The notes beneath the pieces are model-generated. The model was not told the DNA's origin. It worked only from the letters and a program-made list of their open reading frames with translations, and searched no databases. A program made the position numbers and the translations under genes. Of a stretch of 52,706 bases of DNA, positions 42,323 to 50,235 are shown piece by piece. Every line of letters begins with the position of its first letter. Within the stretch, counting starts at the first letter, position 1. The DNA comes from Lachnospiraceae bacterium M18-1 (GTDB taxonomy: Bacteria; Bacillota; Clostridia; Lachnospirales; Lachnospiraceae), in contig KE159610.1 in assembly GCA_000403295.2 (NCBI GenBank), positions 985,254-1,037,959 on the forward strand. Reading direction: 5' to 3'.

Positions 42323-43462
42323 AAATAATTCCTTTGCTTTCCGCATCCGGCCGGTAATCGGTACCTGAAACGGGCATCTGCTCTCACAGCTTCCGCATCC
42401 GATACAGTCTGCTGCATTTGCATTTAACTGCTGATAATGCGCACGGACTGTTCCCGGAATTTCATCCTGCATCAAGGCAAGATCATACAGCTTATTCACC
42501 ATAGCAATATCAATCCTGGCAGGGCATGGTGCGCAATGTCCACAATACGTACACTGCCCTGTTGAAAATGCATGCCGCGGAGCCGATGCCAAGACACTCG
42601 CATAGTCTTTCTCCTCACTGGAAGCGGTCTCATATGCCACAGCCTCGTATACATGCTGCGGATTGTCAAATCCGGCCATTACCGCCGCTACTGCCGGCCG
42701 GGTCAGTGCATAATGAATGCACTGTACAGGTGTCAGCGCGACTCCAAATGGTGATGTCTGTTCCTGAAACAGGCGTCCCCCCGCATATCCTTTCATAACC
42801 GTAATCCCAACACGGTTCTGTTCACAAATCTTATACAATTCTTCCCGCTCCGGAGCAATTCCACTCAGGCTTTCATCATATTGCCCTGTAAAATATTGTT
42901 CCAGATCCGTAACAGGCGGCAGCAGATCAAAAGCCGGATTGATACTGAATAGGAGCATTTCAATCTCACCATGGCAGGCCGCCATTTTAGCGATGGACGG
43001 GTTATGGGAGCTCATTCCGATATGACGGATCTTTCCCTCTTTTTTCAGCTGTCTCACATACTCGATAAATTCCCCATTCATAACCCGGTCAAATTCTTCT
43101 GCAGTATCTATAAAATGTATCATTCCCAGATCAATATAGTCCGTCTGAAGCCGTACCAGCAAATCTTCAAAAGCCGGTTTCACTTTTTCCAGATCTCTTG
43201 ATCTGACATATTGCCCATTTTCCCAGATAGAGCCGATATGCCCCTGAATGATCCACCGGCTGCGTTTTCCCTTGATCGCCGATCCGATATTAGACCGGAC
43301 ATTTGGCTCCGACATCCAACAATCCAGAATATTAATTCCCTCTTTTTCACAGGCATCAATCACTGCTTTTACTTCTTCCGTATTATGACGCTCCAGCCAT
43401 TCTCCACCAAGCCCGATCTCGCTGACCATCAAGCCGGTCTTTCCAAGTTCTCTGTATTTCAT
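42317..43462 (-). CDS. Aldo/keto reductase-like protein with C-terminal 4Fe-4S sites
   Basis: A 381-residue protein. Residues 1-275 follow the aldo/keto reductase barrel (YRELGKTGLMVSEIGLGG, LLVRLQTDYIDLGMIHFID, IRHIGMSSHNPSIAKMA, GITVMKGYAGGRLF). The C-terminus carries two Cys clusters, CTYCGHCAPCP and CIGCGSCESRCPF, for one or two 4Fe-4S centres. The usual catalytic Tyr after the first Asp is not evident (ILDCWMSEP in place of the DTAxxYGxSE pattern) and the Lys strand reads WIIQG, so the classical tetrad may be altered. Redox function is inferred. Confidence 0.85.
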   Translation of the reverse strand: MKYRELGKTGLMVSEIGLGGEWLERHNTEEVKAVIDACEKEGINILDCWMSEPNVRSNIGSAIKGKRSRWIIQGHIGSIWENGQYVRSRDLEKVKPAFEDLLVRLQTDYIDLGMIHFIDTAEEFDRVMNGEFIEYVRQLKKEGKIRHIGMSSHNPSIAKMAACHGEIEMLLFSINPAFDLLPPVTDLEQYFTGQYDESLSGIAPEREELYKICEQNRVGITVMKGYAGGRLFQEQTSPFGVALTPVQCIHYALTRPAVAAVMAGFDNPQHVYEAVAYETASSEEKDYASVLASAPRHAFSTGQCTYCGHCAPCPARIDIAMVNKLYDLALMQDEIPGTVRAHYQQLNANAADCIGCGSCESRCPFQVPITGRMRKAKELFL

Positions 43463-43502
43463 AAGCGCTCCTTTGTTCTTCCAAAAATCCTGCGGTATTG
43501 TA

Positions 43503-44147
43503 TTATCTTACCACAGCGGTCCCAGAAATCCATTCCTGAACTATACTCAAACCCACATCTAAGATTTTAGCAATCATACCTTCTGACAGGCCCTCTGCCT
43601 TCATGTTAATGGCCGCTTCCTTTTTTCCTTCAAGCCTTCCCTCTGCACGGCCCTCTGTGCGGCCCTCTTCCTTCTTTTCATTCCCGAACTGTTCTACCGC
43701 CTTTTCCTGGTCAAATAAACCCATCATGATGTTAATAACCTCCTTCTCACGCCCGGACAAATACTCACTCAGCACATTTCTGTCCTTACATATCCTTATT
43801 GTTTCCAGCACAGCCTCCCTGGTTTTACCATGCAGTTTCACCTGTTCATTATATACCTTTGTAAAATCTACATACTGGCTGATAATATCGTCTTTTCCCT
43901 CTCCATAAAGCACCTTTACGTTTATTTGAATAAAATCCTGATTTCCTTCAAAGAATTCCTCCGAGAGCCGAATCCATTCCGGCCTGGTTTTACGGTCACC
44001 CACATATATGACGTAGAGTTCCGGCCTGGGAACAACCAGTTTTTTACTCCCATACCGATTTTGTTTGGTACTCTCAATATACTCATTCCATGTATGCGCA
44101 AGATAAAGAAAAATCCTGATAATAATGTTCATCGTCCAATTGGATTG
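43503..44147 (-). pseudogene. Rpn-family PD-(D/E)XK nuclease, 3' part
   Basis: From the junction, SNWTMNIIIRIFLYLAHTWNEYIESTKQNRYGSKKLVVPRPELYVIYVGDRKTRPEWI continues an Rpn-type recombination-promoting nuclease to its typical end (EGRAEGRLEGKKEAAINMKAEGLSEGMIAKILDVGLSIVQEWISG). The matching 5' part is at 47728-48075. Between them lies the RIT element. An internal ATG at 44132 could allow a C-terminal fragment but lacks a ribosome site. Confidence 0.88.
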
Positions 44148-44173
44148 TTATATAAGGTAAATAGTTATGTAAA
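44146..44173 (+). repeat. Left terminal inverted repeat of the RIT element
   Basis: Begins TGTTATATAAGGTAAATAG and ends TTATGTAAA; pairs with 47676-47703 with one mismatch in 28 bp. An additional inverted copy of the inner GTTATGTAAA lies at 44222-44231. Confidence 0.9.
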
Positions 44174-44242
44174 GTTAGCCATCTCAGGCCTGAAATATCA
44201 AGGGTTTGCGACGGCTGTTTCTTTACATAACATTTTACAATG

Positions 44243-45247
44243 CTATAAGGCCTTTTTCAACCAGTCAATCAAATCTTCCTTTTCTTTTTTACCATATTTT
44301 GCTGTTGCATTGATAGATGTACTGTTTTTCTTAAGCTGCTCCTCTTTTATCTTAGGGTTTGTCCTTGCATAAATTTCTGTAGTCAGTATAGATGTATGGC
44401 CGAGCAGATCCCTAATATAGACAAGGTTGACCCCCGCTTCCAACAAATGCATGGCTTTACTGTGGCGGAAGGAGTGGTTCGTAATCCTGCTTTTAAAATA
44501 ATCCGGTTTCTGTTTCTTTCCCATATTTATATATTTATCAATGATATACTGCGTCCCGGCACGTGTCAGCTTTTCGCCTTTACGGTTTACAAACAGGGGA
44601 CAGTCAGGCACATCCCTGCCGCAACGCTTCATATAGACTTTAAGGATCTTTGCAACATTATCGCAGATTGGAACCAGCCTTGTTTTATTCCCTTTTCCGT
44701 GTAGTGTAATGGTATTCGTTGCTCCAAAACGGATATGGCACGGACATAAGTCTGTTAATTCCTGCACCCTTGCCCCGCTCTCATAAAGCAGGACAAGGAC
44801 GGCCAGATCCCTAAGCTGCATGTCATCTTTCTGGTTTGGCAGGGAAAACAGGAAAGTGGTTTCCTCAAGGGTCATATAGCTTACCGGAACAGCAGGGGCT
44901 TTTTTAAAGGGTACGGACAGCACCTGGGCACACTGGCTGAACCCTGTCGGATCACGGTATTGCAGGTACCTGAAAAAAGCATGGATTGCTGCCAGCCGCT
45001 GGTTTCTTGTCCGGATGCTTATTTTACGCGTGTCCTCCAGCCATTTGAGGAATTCTTCAATCCGCTGTGCTGAAAAAGAACTGTATTCCAGCTTTTCTGG
45101 CGGAATACGGTAAGATTTCTTGTAAAATTCCATAAGCTGTACAAACGTATCACGGTACGAGCGGATGGTATGGATGGAAGCAGCAAGCTGGTTTGGAAGA
45201 TAATCAGAAAAATATTTTGTCAGATGGTAAGTAAACGTGTTACCCAT
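44243..45247 (-). CDS. RIT tyrosine recombinase, third gene
   Basis: A 334-residue tyrosine recombinase; ATG 45247 follows GGAG at nine bases; the longer frame upstream is a shadow of the second gene. N-terminal SAM-like core-binding domain (YLPNQLAASIHTIRSYRDTFVQLMEFYKKSY), then the catalytic domain with Arg in YESGARVQELTDL, Lys in LHGKGNKTRLVPI, HSFRHSKAMHLLEAG, GHTSILTTEIYARTN with the nucleophilic Tyr. All catalytic residues are present. It overlaps the second gene by 8 bp. Confidence 0.93.
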   Translation of the reverse strand: MGNTFTYHLTKYFSDYLPNQLAASIHTIRSYRDTFVQLMEFYKKSYRIPPEKLEYSSFSAQRIEEFLKWLEDTRKISIRTRNQRLAAIHAFFRYLQYRDPTGFSQCAQVLSVPFKKAPAVPVSYMTLEETTFLFSLPNQKDDMQLRDLAVLVLLYESGARVQELTDLCPCHIRFGATNTITLHGKGNKTRLVPICDNVAKILKVYMKRCGRDVPDCPLFVNRKGEKLTRAGTQYIIDKYINMGKKQKPDYFKSRITNHSFRHSKAMHLLEAGVNLVYIRDLLGHTSILTTEIYARTNPKIKEEQLKKNSTSINATAKYGKKEKEDLIDWLKKAL

Positions 45248-46238
45248 GGGTCTTTTCTCCAATCTCCGGGAATAACCCCGGTGTGTATTCCCCTGTTTTT
45301 TCGAGGACATTCTCCTGCCTGTCTTCAACCAGGCGGAGATAGTATTCCGTTTCCCGGATATGCTTATGGCCAAGATAAGCTGACAGCAGCGGGAGAGAGG
45401 TATAAGTATCAAACCCTTTTTCCTGCATCTGCTCAAGTGCATAGACACAGAAGGTATGCCTGACATCATGCAGCCTGTGCACTCTTCCGTCCTCCCTGTC
45501 AGGTATACCGGCATTTTTCAGGAGGCTGTGGTACATTTTATAAAGGGAAGCCCTGCAAAAAGGCTTATCTTTATGTTTTGTTCCGTGGAAAAGGAATGTA
45601 TCAGGGCTGGAGTGTGAATGGTATTTACTACAGAATGATCCCATTCGTGAAAGAAGGGTGTCTGATGCAAGGACAATCCTGCTCACACGGTTTTTTCCAT
45701 CCAGCACGGTCACTTTCCCTGTCTGGAAATCGACATCGCAGAGCCTGAGCATAACAACTTCCGATTTTCTGAAACCGCAGCAGTAATACATAGACATCAT
45801 TGCACGGAATGCTTCGTTTTCATAGCAGGGAGCTTTGGAACAGTTTTCATCCAGCAGGGCAAACATGCGGGAGATTTCCTCCTTTGAAAACACATAAGGG
45901 ATATAGTCGCTGTTGAAGGAACGCCTGTCGTCATGCCCGACATAAACATCCTGGTATCCATTAGATATCAGATATTTCCCAAAGGAAGATAGTATGCTCC
46001 TCCTGCGGGACGAAGTCACTTTTCTTTCACCTGGTTTTACTGCTGTCCAGACTTCGTACATTTCCCTTGTAATGACAGGCTCTGATATGCCCATCTCCTT
46101 GAAGAGCCTGTCCATCTCCCGCAACCGATAAAGGTCGGTTTCTGCCACTTTATAGCCACAGGAACGTTTATACTGCACATAGAGGGGAATCTCTTTTGAA
46201 AATGGGCCAGTAAATTTGAAATCATCTATATCACGCAT
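45240..46238 (-). CDS. RIT tyrosine recombinase, second gene
   Basis: A 332-residue tyrosine recombinase. Core-binding part (SKEIPLYVQYKRSCGYKVAETDLYRLREMDRLFKEMG), catalytic Arg in YCCGFRKSEVVMLRL, Lys in VLDGKNRVSRIVL, HDVRHTFCVYALEQM, GHKHIRETEYYLRLVED with Tyr. Overlaps the first gene by 8 bp and the third by 8 bp, so all three are translationally coupled. RIT elements use the three proteins together, but their division of labour is not resolved. Confidence 0.93.
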   Translation of the reverse strand: MRDIDDFKFTGPFSKEIPLYVQYKRSCGYKVAETDLYRLREMDRLFKEMGISEPVITREMYEVWTAVKPGERKVTSSRRRSILSSFGKYLISNGYQDVYVGHDDRRSFNSDYIPYVFSKEEISRMFALLDENCSKAPCYENEAFRAMMSMYYCCGFRKSEVVMLRLCDVDFQTGKVTVLDGKNRVSRIVLASDTLLSRMGSFCSKYHSHSSPDTFLFHGTKHKDKPFCRASLYKMYHSLLKNAGIPDREDGRVHRLHDVRHTFCVYALEQMQEKGFDTYTSLPLLSAYLGHKHIRETEYYLRLVEDRQENVLEKTGEYTPGLFPEIGEKTHG

Positions 46239-47448
46239 TTGGCACCTCCAATGAGACTTCTTTCAGATGTTTCTCATCAATCGTAAGATATATTTCTGTA
46301 GTCAGGGTACTGGTATGCCCAAGGATATCTGATATCCCGCTGACCGGGACATCCCCGGACATAAGGTTTGTTGCTAGGCTGTGCCTTAAGGCGTGCGGCC
46401 CCCGGTGTCTTCCTCCAGAGTCAATGCCTGACTTTTCAATACAGGCTTCTACAACGTTGTAGAGGACTCCTCCGTTTGCATAGGCCTTATGGGGCGCACG
46501 CAGGGTAATAAAGATATGTTCTGTATCGCTGCTCTGATAACGTGCATTTTTAATATAGTCAATAAGTGGATAACGGATTTCATCCAGAAGAGGGAGCATC
46601 TGCGGGTTCCCAGTCTTATGCTGGCTAAACCGAATCGAGCCCCTGTTCCAGTCTATATCTGAAAATCGGAGACGGATGACATCCCCGGCACGCATACCAA
46701 GATAAGCAAAAAAACATACTGCGCAGTATGCAAACTTCCCAGACCTGCTGTCCGTATCAATGGAAGAAAGAATCTGACCAATTTCTTCTTTTGAATAATA
46801 CGACATGAGCTTGCGCCGTGTTTCGTCATGAATCACCGGCAGTGCATCCCAGCCTGAAAAATGGATGTATCCTTCTTCATGAAGCCAGTCCAGGATCATG
46901 CGCAGGATGACTTTGTGCCCTTGTAGAGTTTTTGGTGCATACCCGTCCAGGCTTTCTATAAAGTCATATACATTTTTTCTTTCGGCTCCATGAATTTCTG
47001 TTATTCCAATACCGTCAAGATAATGGATAAACTTTGCGAATGTCAGGATGCGTTTAAACCGGGAGCTTCTTTTAAGTTCCAATCCCTCAATATACATCCT
47101 ATACTCCTGGAAAAGCGCATCATAATTCCTGGGGATTTCTACGCTGTTCGGCTTATTATGAGTCTTGGCATATGTTCCGTTTTTATCAAATTCAAATAAT
47201 GTCAGGAGCGGATACCTGATTGCGTACTGTATGGGAATAGAGGGGTTATACAGGTCAAAATCAAAATGCTCTCCTACAAAATCAGCTGCGTTGGAAAGTG
47301 AAATGGATTCAATTCCTTTCCTTTTGCAGTACTGGCAGAACAGTCCTAAGACCCACCGGCTTTTTCCAAGTATCTGTTGGCTATAGCCATCGTCTGTCAT
47401 CCTATCTAAAAGGGCTTCCGATAGAGGCTCTAAATCATTTTTCAACAT
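46231..47448 (-). CDS. RIT tyrosine recombinase, first gene
   Basis: A 405-residue tyrosine recombinase, the longest of the trio, start ATG 47448 after AAAGGAG. It has an extra N-terminal domain of about 100 residues before the core-binding part (LFQEYRMYIEGLELKRSSRFKRILTFAKFIHYL). Catalytic residues: LGMRAGDVIRLRFSDID, HKTGNPQMLPLL, HALRHSLATNLMSG, GHTSTLTTEIYLTID. Intact. The promoter of the trio should lie in 47449-47675, where a hairpin (GCCCTGTTT/AAACAGAGC) also occurs. Confidence 0.93.
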   Translation of the reverse strand: MLKNDLEPLSEALLDRMTDDGYSQQILGKSRWVLGLFCQYCKRKGIESISLSNAADFVGEHFDFDLYNPSIPIQYAIRYPLLTLFEFDKNGTYAKTHNKPNSVEIPRNYDALFQEYRMYIEGLELKRSSRFKRILTFAKFIHYLDGIGITEIHGAERKNVYDFIESLDGYAPKTLQGHKVILRMILDWLHEEGYIHFSGWDALPVIHDETRRKLMSYYSKEEIGQILSSIDTDSRSGKFAYCAVCFFAYLGMRAGDVIRLRFSDIDWNRGSIRFSQHKTGNPQMLPLLDEIRYPLIDYIKNARYQSSDTEHIFITLRAPHKAYANGGVLYNVVEACIEKSGIDSGGRHRGPHALRHSLATNLMSGDVPVSGISDILGHTSTLTTEIYLTIDEKHLKEVSLEVPNA

Positions 47449-47675
47449 ATTTATCTCCTTTCTTTGGCAGGAACCAAATATCTTTCCTTCATGCTAAAGA
47501 TATAGTAAAATAGGAAGAAATTCGAGTCTGTTTTTGAAAAATTTAAAGACACATAATAAAAGGTTGAGGCTTTTACGCATCGATGGAGCATGGATAAATC
47601 TATTGAGTTAGAGAATTAGTTATGCTATGATAAGACATAAGAAAAAGCCCTGTTTTTTAAGAAACAGAGCCTGTA

Positions 47676-47727
47676 TTTACATAACTATTTACCTTTTATA
47701 ACAGTCGTTATGTTATGCATAACATAA
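47676..47727 (-). repeat. Right terminal inverted repeat and abutting 20-bp palindrome
   Basis: The right terminus (47676-47703) pairs with 44146-44173. It is followed by CAGTCG-type spacer sequence and then TTATGTTATG/CATAACATAA (47708-47727), a perfect palindrome found only on this side and directly touching GGATTG. Confidence 0.88.
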
Positions 47728-48075
47728 GGATTGCGCCTCCAGCATTAAAAGTAATTTTTCACGAACCGTCATACCCAAGTCATTGTATTCCTGGTCAGTG
47801 AAAACATTTTTTATCGTCACATTCCCTATATCTGCTTCTGTTACATCCGTATCTTCCGGATGGATTGCCTGATATAACTGCAGGGCATACTTACGATCCC
47901 CGAACAGGTCACGAAATACAGAATCCTTAGACGTTGTTTTCACATCTGATTTTTGAGAGTCAGGTTCCGGTATTACTGTTCCCTTTCCCGATTCGTCCGT
48001 TCTCATGTGCAAATCAGCAGACTTGATCCGTGCCTCTCCCATTTTGCTGTTTACACCTGTCTCTTTTTTATCCAT
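47728..48075 (-). pseudogene. Rpn-family PD-(D/E)XK nuclease, 5' part
   Basis: Starts at ATG 48075, seven bases after GGAGG. After a variable N-terminus come KDSVFRDLFGDRKYALQLYQAIHP, NVFTDQEYNDLGMTVREKLLLMLEAQS, including the catalytic-type NDL and ExQ motifs. The reading frame enters the RIT element right after EAQS and stops nine bases later (TAA at 47713-47715). Joined to 43503-44141 the gene would encode 328 residues, a normal size for Rpn proteins. Confidence 0.88.
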
Positions 48076-48190
48076 CGTATTTCCTCCGCCTCCCATTCCC
48101 CGCTGCTCTGCCTGTATCTTCATTATACTAAAAGAATGTTTGCTTTTCAAGCATTGGGGAAGCAGGCAACCGGAGATCGTTCCAGATAGG

Positions 48191-48341
48191 TTACTGTTCA
48201 CACGGCGTCGTGCACCCTGCTGCACGGCGTCCGGTCCGGCTAATAAAGTAACACTTGCCATAATATCCAGCCCCTCGCCGAAGGCGACTTAAAATGGGCT
48301 GGATACTGTTACTGAAGCACCCAAAGGGTGTGAACAGTAAC
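48191..48341. mobile_element. MITE-like repeat, 151 bp, in the 3' end of a kinase gene
   Basis: Perfect inverted termini GTTACTGTTCACAC/GTGTGAACAGTAAC (48191-48204, 48328-48341), an 8-bp direct repeat CCAGATAG on both sides (48183-48190, 48342-48349), and internal hairpins (GTGCA/TGCAC, CGCC/GGCG). The first 13 terminal bases match those of the 33245-33439 repeat except for one base. No coding capacity. Confidence 0.87.
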
Positions 48342-49395
48342 CCAGATAGATTTCCACGCAGGTCCCGTCCTCCTGCCGTTTCAGCTTTACAAATCCGCCG
48401 TGCAGAAGGACGATCTCCCTTGTCAGATACAGTCCCAGCCCAAAGCCTTCTGTTTTCCCGGCATTGCTGCCTCTGTAAAAGCGCTGGAACACTCGGGCCT
48501 CGTCCCCCTCCTCGATGCCGGTCCCGTGATCGCTGACCCAGATCCGCACGAACATTTCATTTTGCTCCGCGCCCAGCAGGATCTCCGTTCCTTCCATCTG
48601 ACCCGCGTCGGGCAGTGTGTTCTCTCTTTCGTCTCGCTCCGCATCCGGCAGGATCTCCGTTCCTTCCATCTGACCCGTGCCAGGCAGTGTGCTCTCTCTT
48701 TCGCTTTGCTGCGCGTCCGGCAGGATCTCACCGCCTGACCCTGGCGGGGAATATTTGACCGCATTATCCAACAGGTTGAAGACCGCCTCCCCCAGCCAGT
48801 CCGCGTCGTGGGGATGGAACAGCTTTTCCGGGAACCGGGTGCAAATCCGCAGCCCCCGCCTGCGCGCCTTTTCCTCTGCCTGGCTGACCGCCTCCGACAG
48901 CGTCAGCAAAAGATCCGTGTCCAGCGGGTGGATCTGGATGATCCGATGCTCCAGCCTGGACATTTTGATGAAGCTTTCCGCAAGGAAATGGATCTTTTTT
49001 TCGGAAAGCATCACCGCCTTGAGATAGCTTTTCTGTTCCTCTCTGCTCAGATCCTCATCCTGCAGAAAATCCAGATATGTCTCAATATTGGCAAGGGGCG
49101 TCCGCATCTGGTGGGCGATCTCCGTGATCAGATTTTTGATGGAGTCCCGGTCCTGTTCCAGACGCGCATGGTACCCCTTCGTCATGCTCTGCAGCCGGAA
49201 AAGCTGGTGGGTGATCTTCGATAACAGCGTCTCCTGATCAGCCCTCCGCTCTGGAAGCTCCCTGCCGTCCAGTATGCACTCCAGCATGGACGAGATCTCT
49301 GAAAGCTCCCGCTCCCTGTATTTTCCCTGCCAGTGCCAGACGGCGCCGGTGCTTAAAACAGCCAGTGCCGTTGTGATGATACACCATATTCCCAT
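48289..49395 (-). CDS. Sensor histidine kinase with an internal 24-residue repeat
   Basis: A 368-residue kinase, start ATG 49395 after GGGGGG. One N-terminal membrane helix, HisKA domain with His95 in ITEIAHQMRTPLANIETYL, N box LLDNAVKYSPP, G1 DHGTGIEEGD, F box VFQRFYRG and G2 GFGLGLYLTREIVLLHGG. Between the N box and G1 is an insertion of about 55 residues made from a 24-residue repeat (GTEILPDAERDERENTLPDAGQME-type), from 72-bp DNA repeats at 48577-48720. The last native codon is at 48343; the final 18 residues (GYCSHPLG...) come from the MITE. Without the MITE the frame would run on to a TGA after ERSPVACFPNA. Confidence 0.88.
   Translation of the reverse strand: MGIWCIITTALAVLSTGAVWHWQGKYRERELSEISSMLECILDGRELPERRADQETLLSKITHQLFRLQSMTKGYHARLEQDRDSIKNLITEIAHQMRTPLANIETYLDFLQDEDLSREEQKSYLKAVMLSEKKIHFLAESFIKMSRLEHRIIQIHPLDTDLLLTLSEAVSQAEEKARRRGLRICTRFPEKLFHPHDADWLGEAVFNLLDNAVKYSPPGSGGEILPDAQQSERESTLPGTGQMEGTEILPDAERDERENTLPDAGQMEGTEILLGAEQNEMFVRIWVSDHGTGIEEGDEARVFQRFYRGSNAGKTEGFGLGLYLTREIVLLHGGFVKLKRQEDGTCVEIYLGYCSHPLGASVTVSSPF
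48577..48720. repeat. Two 72-bp coding tandem repeats in the kinase gene
   Basis: Units at 48577-48648 and 48649-48720 share CAGGATCTCCGTTCCTTCC and most of the rest; a partial third starts at 48721. They lie between the N box and the G1 box codons. Confidence 0.9.
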
Positions 49396-49469
49396 TTTTC
49401 TATTCCCCCCTTCTGCTCTGCAGCTGATTTCCCCTGAAAACCTGCGCGCAGTGCCCATCCCCCGGAACA

Positions 49470-50138
49470 TCATTCCCCGAATACATACCCCTGCCCAAAC
49501 ACATTTTTGATATACACGGGATTGGCCCCATCCGGCTCGATTTTCCTGCGCAGGCGGTTCACCGTCACACTGACCGTATTTTCTCCCACAAAGGCGCCGT
49601 CCACATCCCATACCTGCTCCAGGATCTGATTCTTGGTAAGGAGCTGCCCTTTGTTCTTTGCCAGGTATTCCAAAAGCCGGTACTCCTTCATCGTCAGCGG
49701 GATCTCCTTCCCATGACAGGTCACCCGTTTGCGGGCAAATTCAATCCCAAGCCCTTTATACAAAAAAGCCTCCTTCTTTTCCCTGCATCGGAACAAAACG
49801 GCCTGTATCCGTTTGATCAGCACACGCATGGGAAATGGTTTTACCACGTAGTCGTCCGCCCCGGCGGTGAAGGCCCCCAGCATGTCCTCCTCTTCGTCCT
49901 GCCCGGTGAGGAAGATCGCCGGGATCTCCTGGTATCTGCGCATGTCGCGGCAGAAGCTGATCCCGTCGCCGTCGGGCAGGTTGATGTCGATCAGCAGCAG
50001 ATCCGGATTTTTTTCCAGCAGCCCCCTGCCCTCCCTGCAGTTCACGGCGGACAGCGTCTCGTATCCCTCTTTCCGAAGCGCGATGGCCAGGGCCTGACCC
50101 AGCAATTCATCGTCTTCTATGATACCGATGGTTTCCAT
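49470..50138 (-). CDS. OmpR/PhoB-family response regulator
   Basis: A 222-residue regulator. Receiver: IIEDDELLGQALAIAL, phospho-acceptor Asp51 in LLLIDINLPDGDG, IFLTGQDEEEDML, GADDYVVKPFPMRVLIKRI. C-terminal winged helix: PLTMKEYRLLEYLAKNKGQLLTKNQILEQVWDVDGAFVGENTVSVTVNRLRRKIE ... GQGYVF. The kinase follows after a 74-bp gap. Such pairs often sit beside LolD/BceA-type ABC genes, and the broken ATPase at 32,568-33,064 with its 11-bp repeats is a candidate former target. Confidence 0.94.
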   Translation of the reverse strand: METIGIIEDDELLGQALAIALRKEGYETLSAVNCREGRGLLEKNPDLLLIDINLPDGDGISFCRDMRRYQEIPAIFLTGQDEEEDMLGAFTAGADDYVVKPFPMRVLIKRIQAVLFRCREKKEAFLYKGLGIEFARKRVTCHGKEIPLTMKEYRLLEYLAKNKGQLLTKNQILEQVWDVDGAFVGENTVSVTVNRLRRKIEPDGANPVYIKNVFGQGYVFGE

Positions 50139-50214
50139 CTCATTTGTTTCCTTTCTTCTGAATTTGCAGACAGATTCCAGCTATACGGCTGTAATCCGGC
50201 AGTTTTTATCTGAC

Positions 50215-50228
50215 TGTGAATCGTAACC
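50215..50228. repeat. Solo MITE terminus
   Basis: TGTGAATCGTAACC differs by one base from the TGTGAATAGTAAC terminus of the 33245-33439 repeat. No opposite arm was found within about 200 bp. It lies between the XRE gene and the response regulator gene. Confidence 0.5.
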
Positions 50229-50235
50229 ATTGATT

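Larger units (their letters stand above)
44148..47727 (-). mobile_element. Recombinase-in-trio (RIT) element, 3.58 kb
   Basis: Three overlapping tyrosine recombinase genes on one strand, bounded by 26-bp inverted termini with one mismatch (44148-44173 and 47676-47701; outer sequence TTATATAAGGTAAATAG). The element interrupts an Rpn nuclease gene, with GGATTG on both sides (44142-44147 and 47728-47733). The right end has an extra 26 bp including a perfect 20-bp palindrome (47708-47727). Removal with one GGATTG copy rejoins the host gene in frame. Confidence 0.9.

Noticed and set aside
45248..45514. Longer start for the third RIT recombinase (423 residues)
   Set aside because: The extension is out-of-frame sequence of the second recombinase gene; ATG 45247 has a proper ribosome site and a natural N-terminus.
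33245..48341. A 15-kb composite transposon bounded by the two MITE-like repeats
   Set aside because: Each repeat has its own 8-bp target duplication, so they inserted singly; no duplication spans the whole segment.
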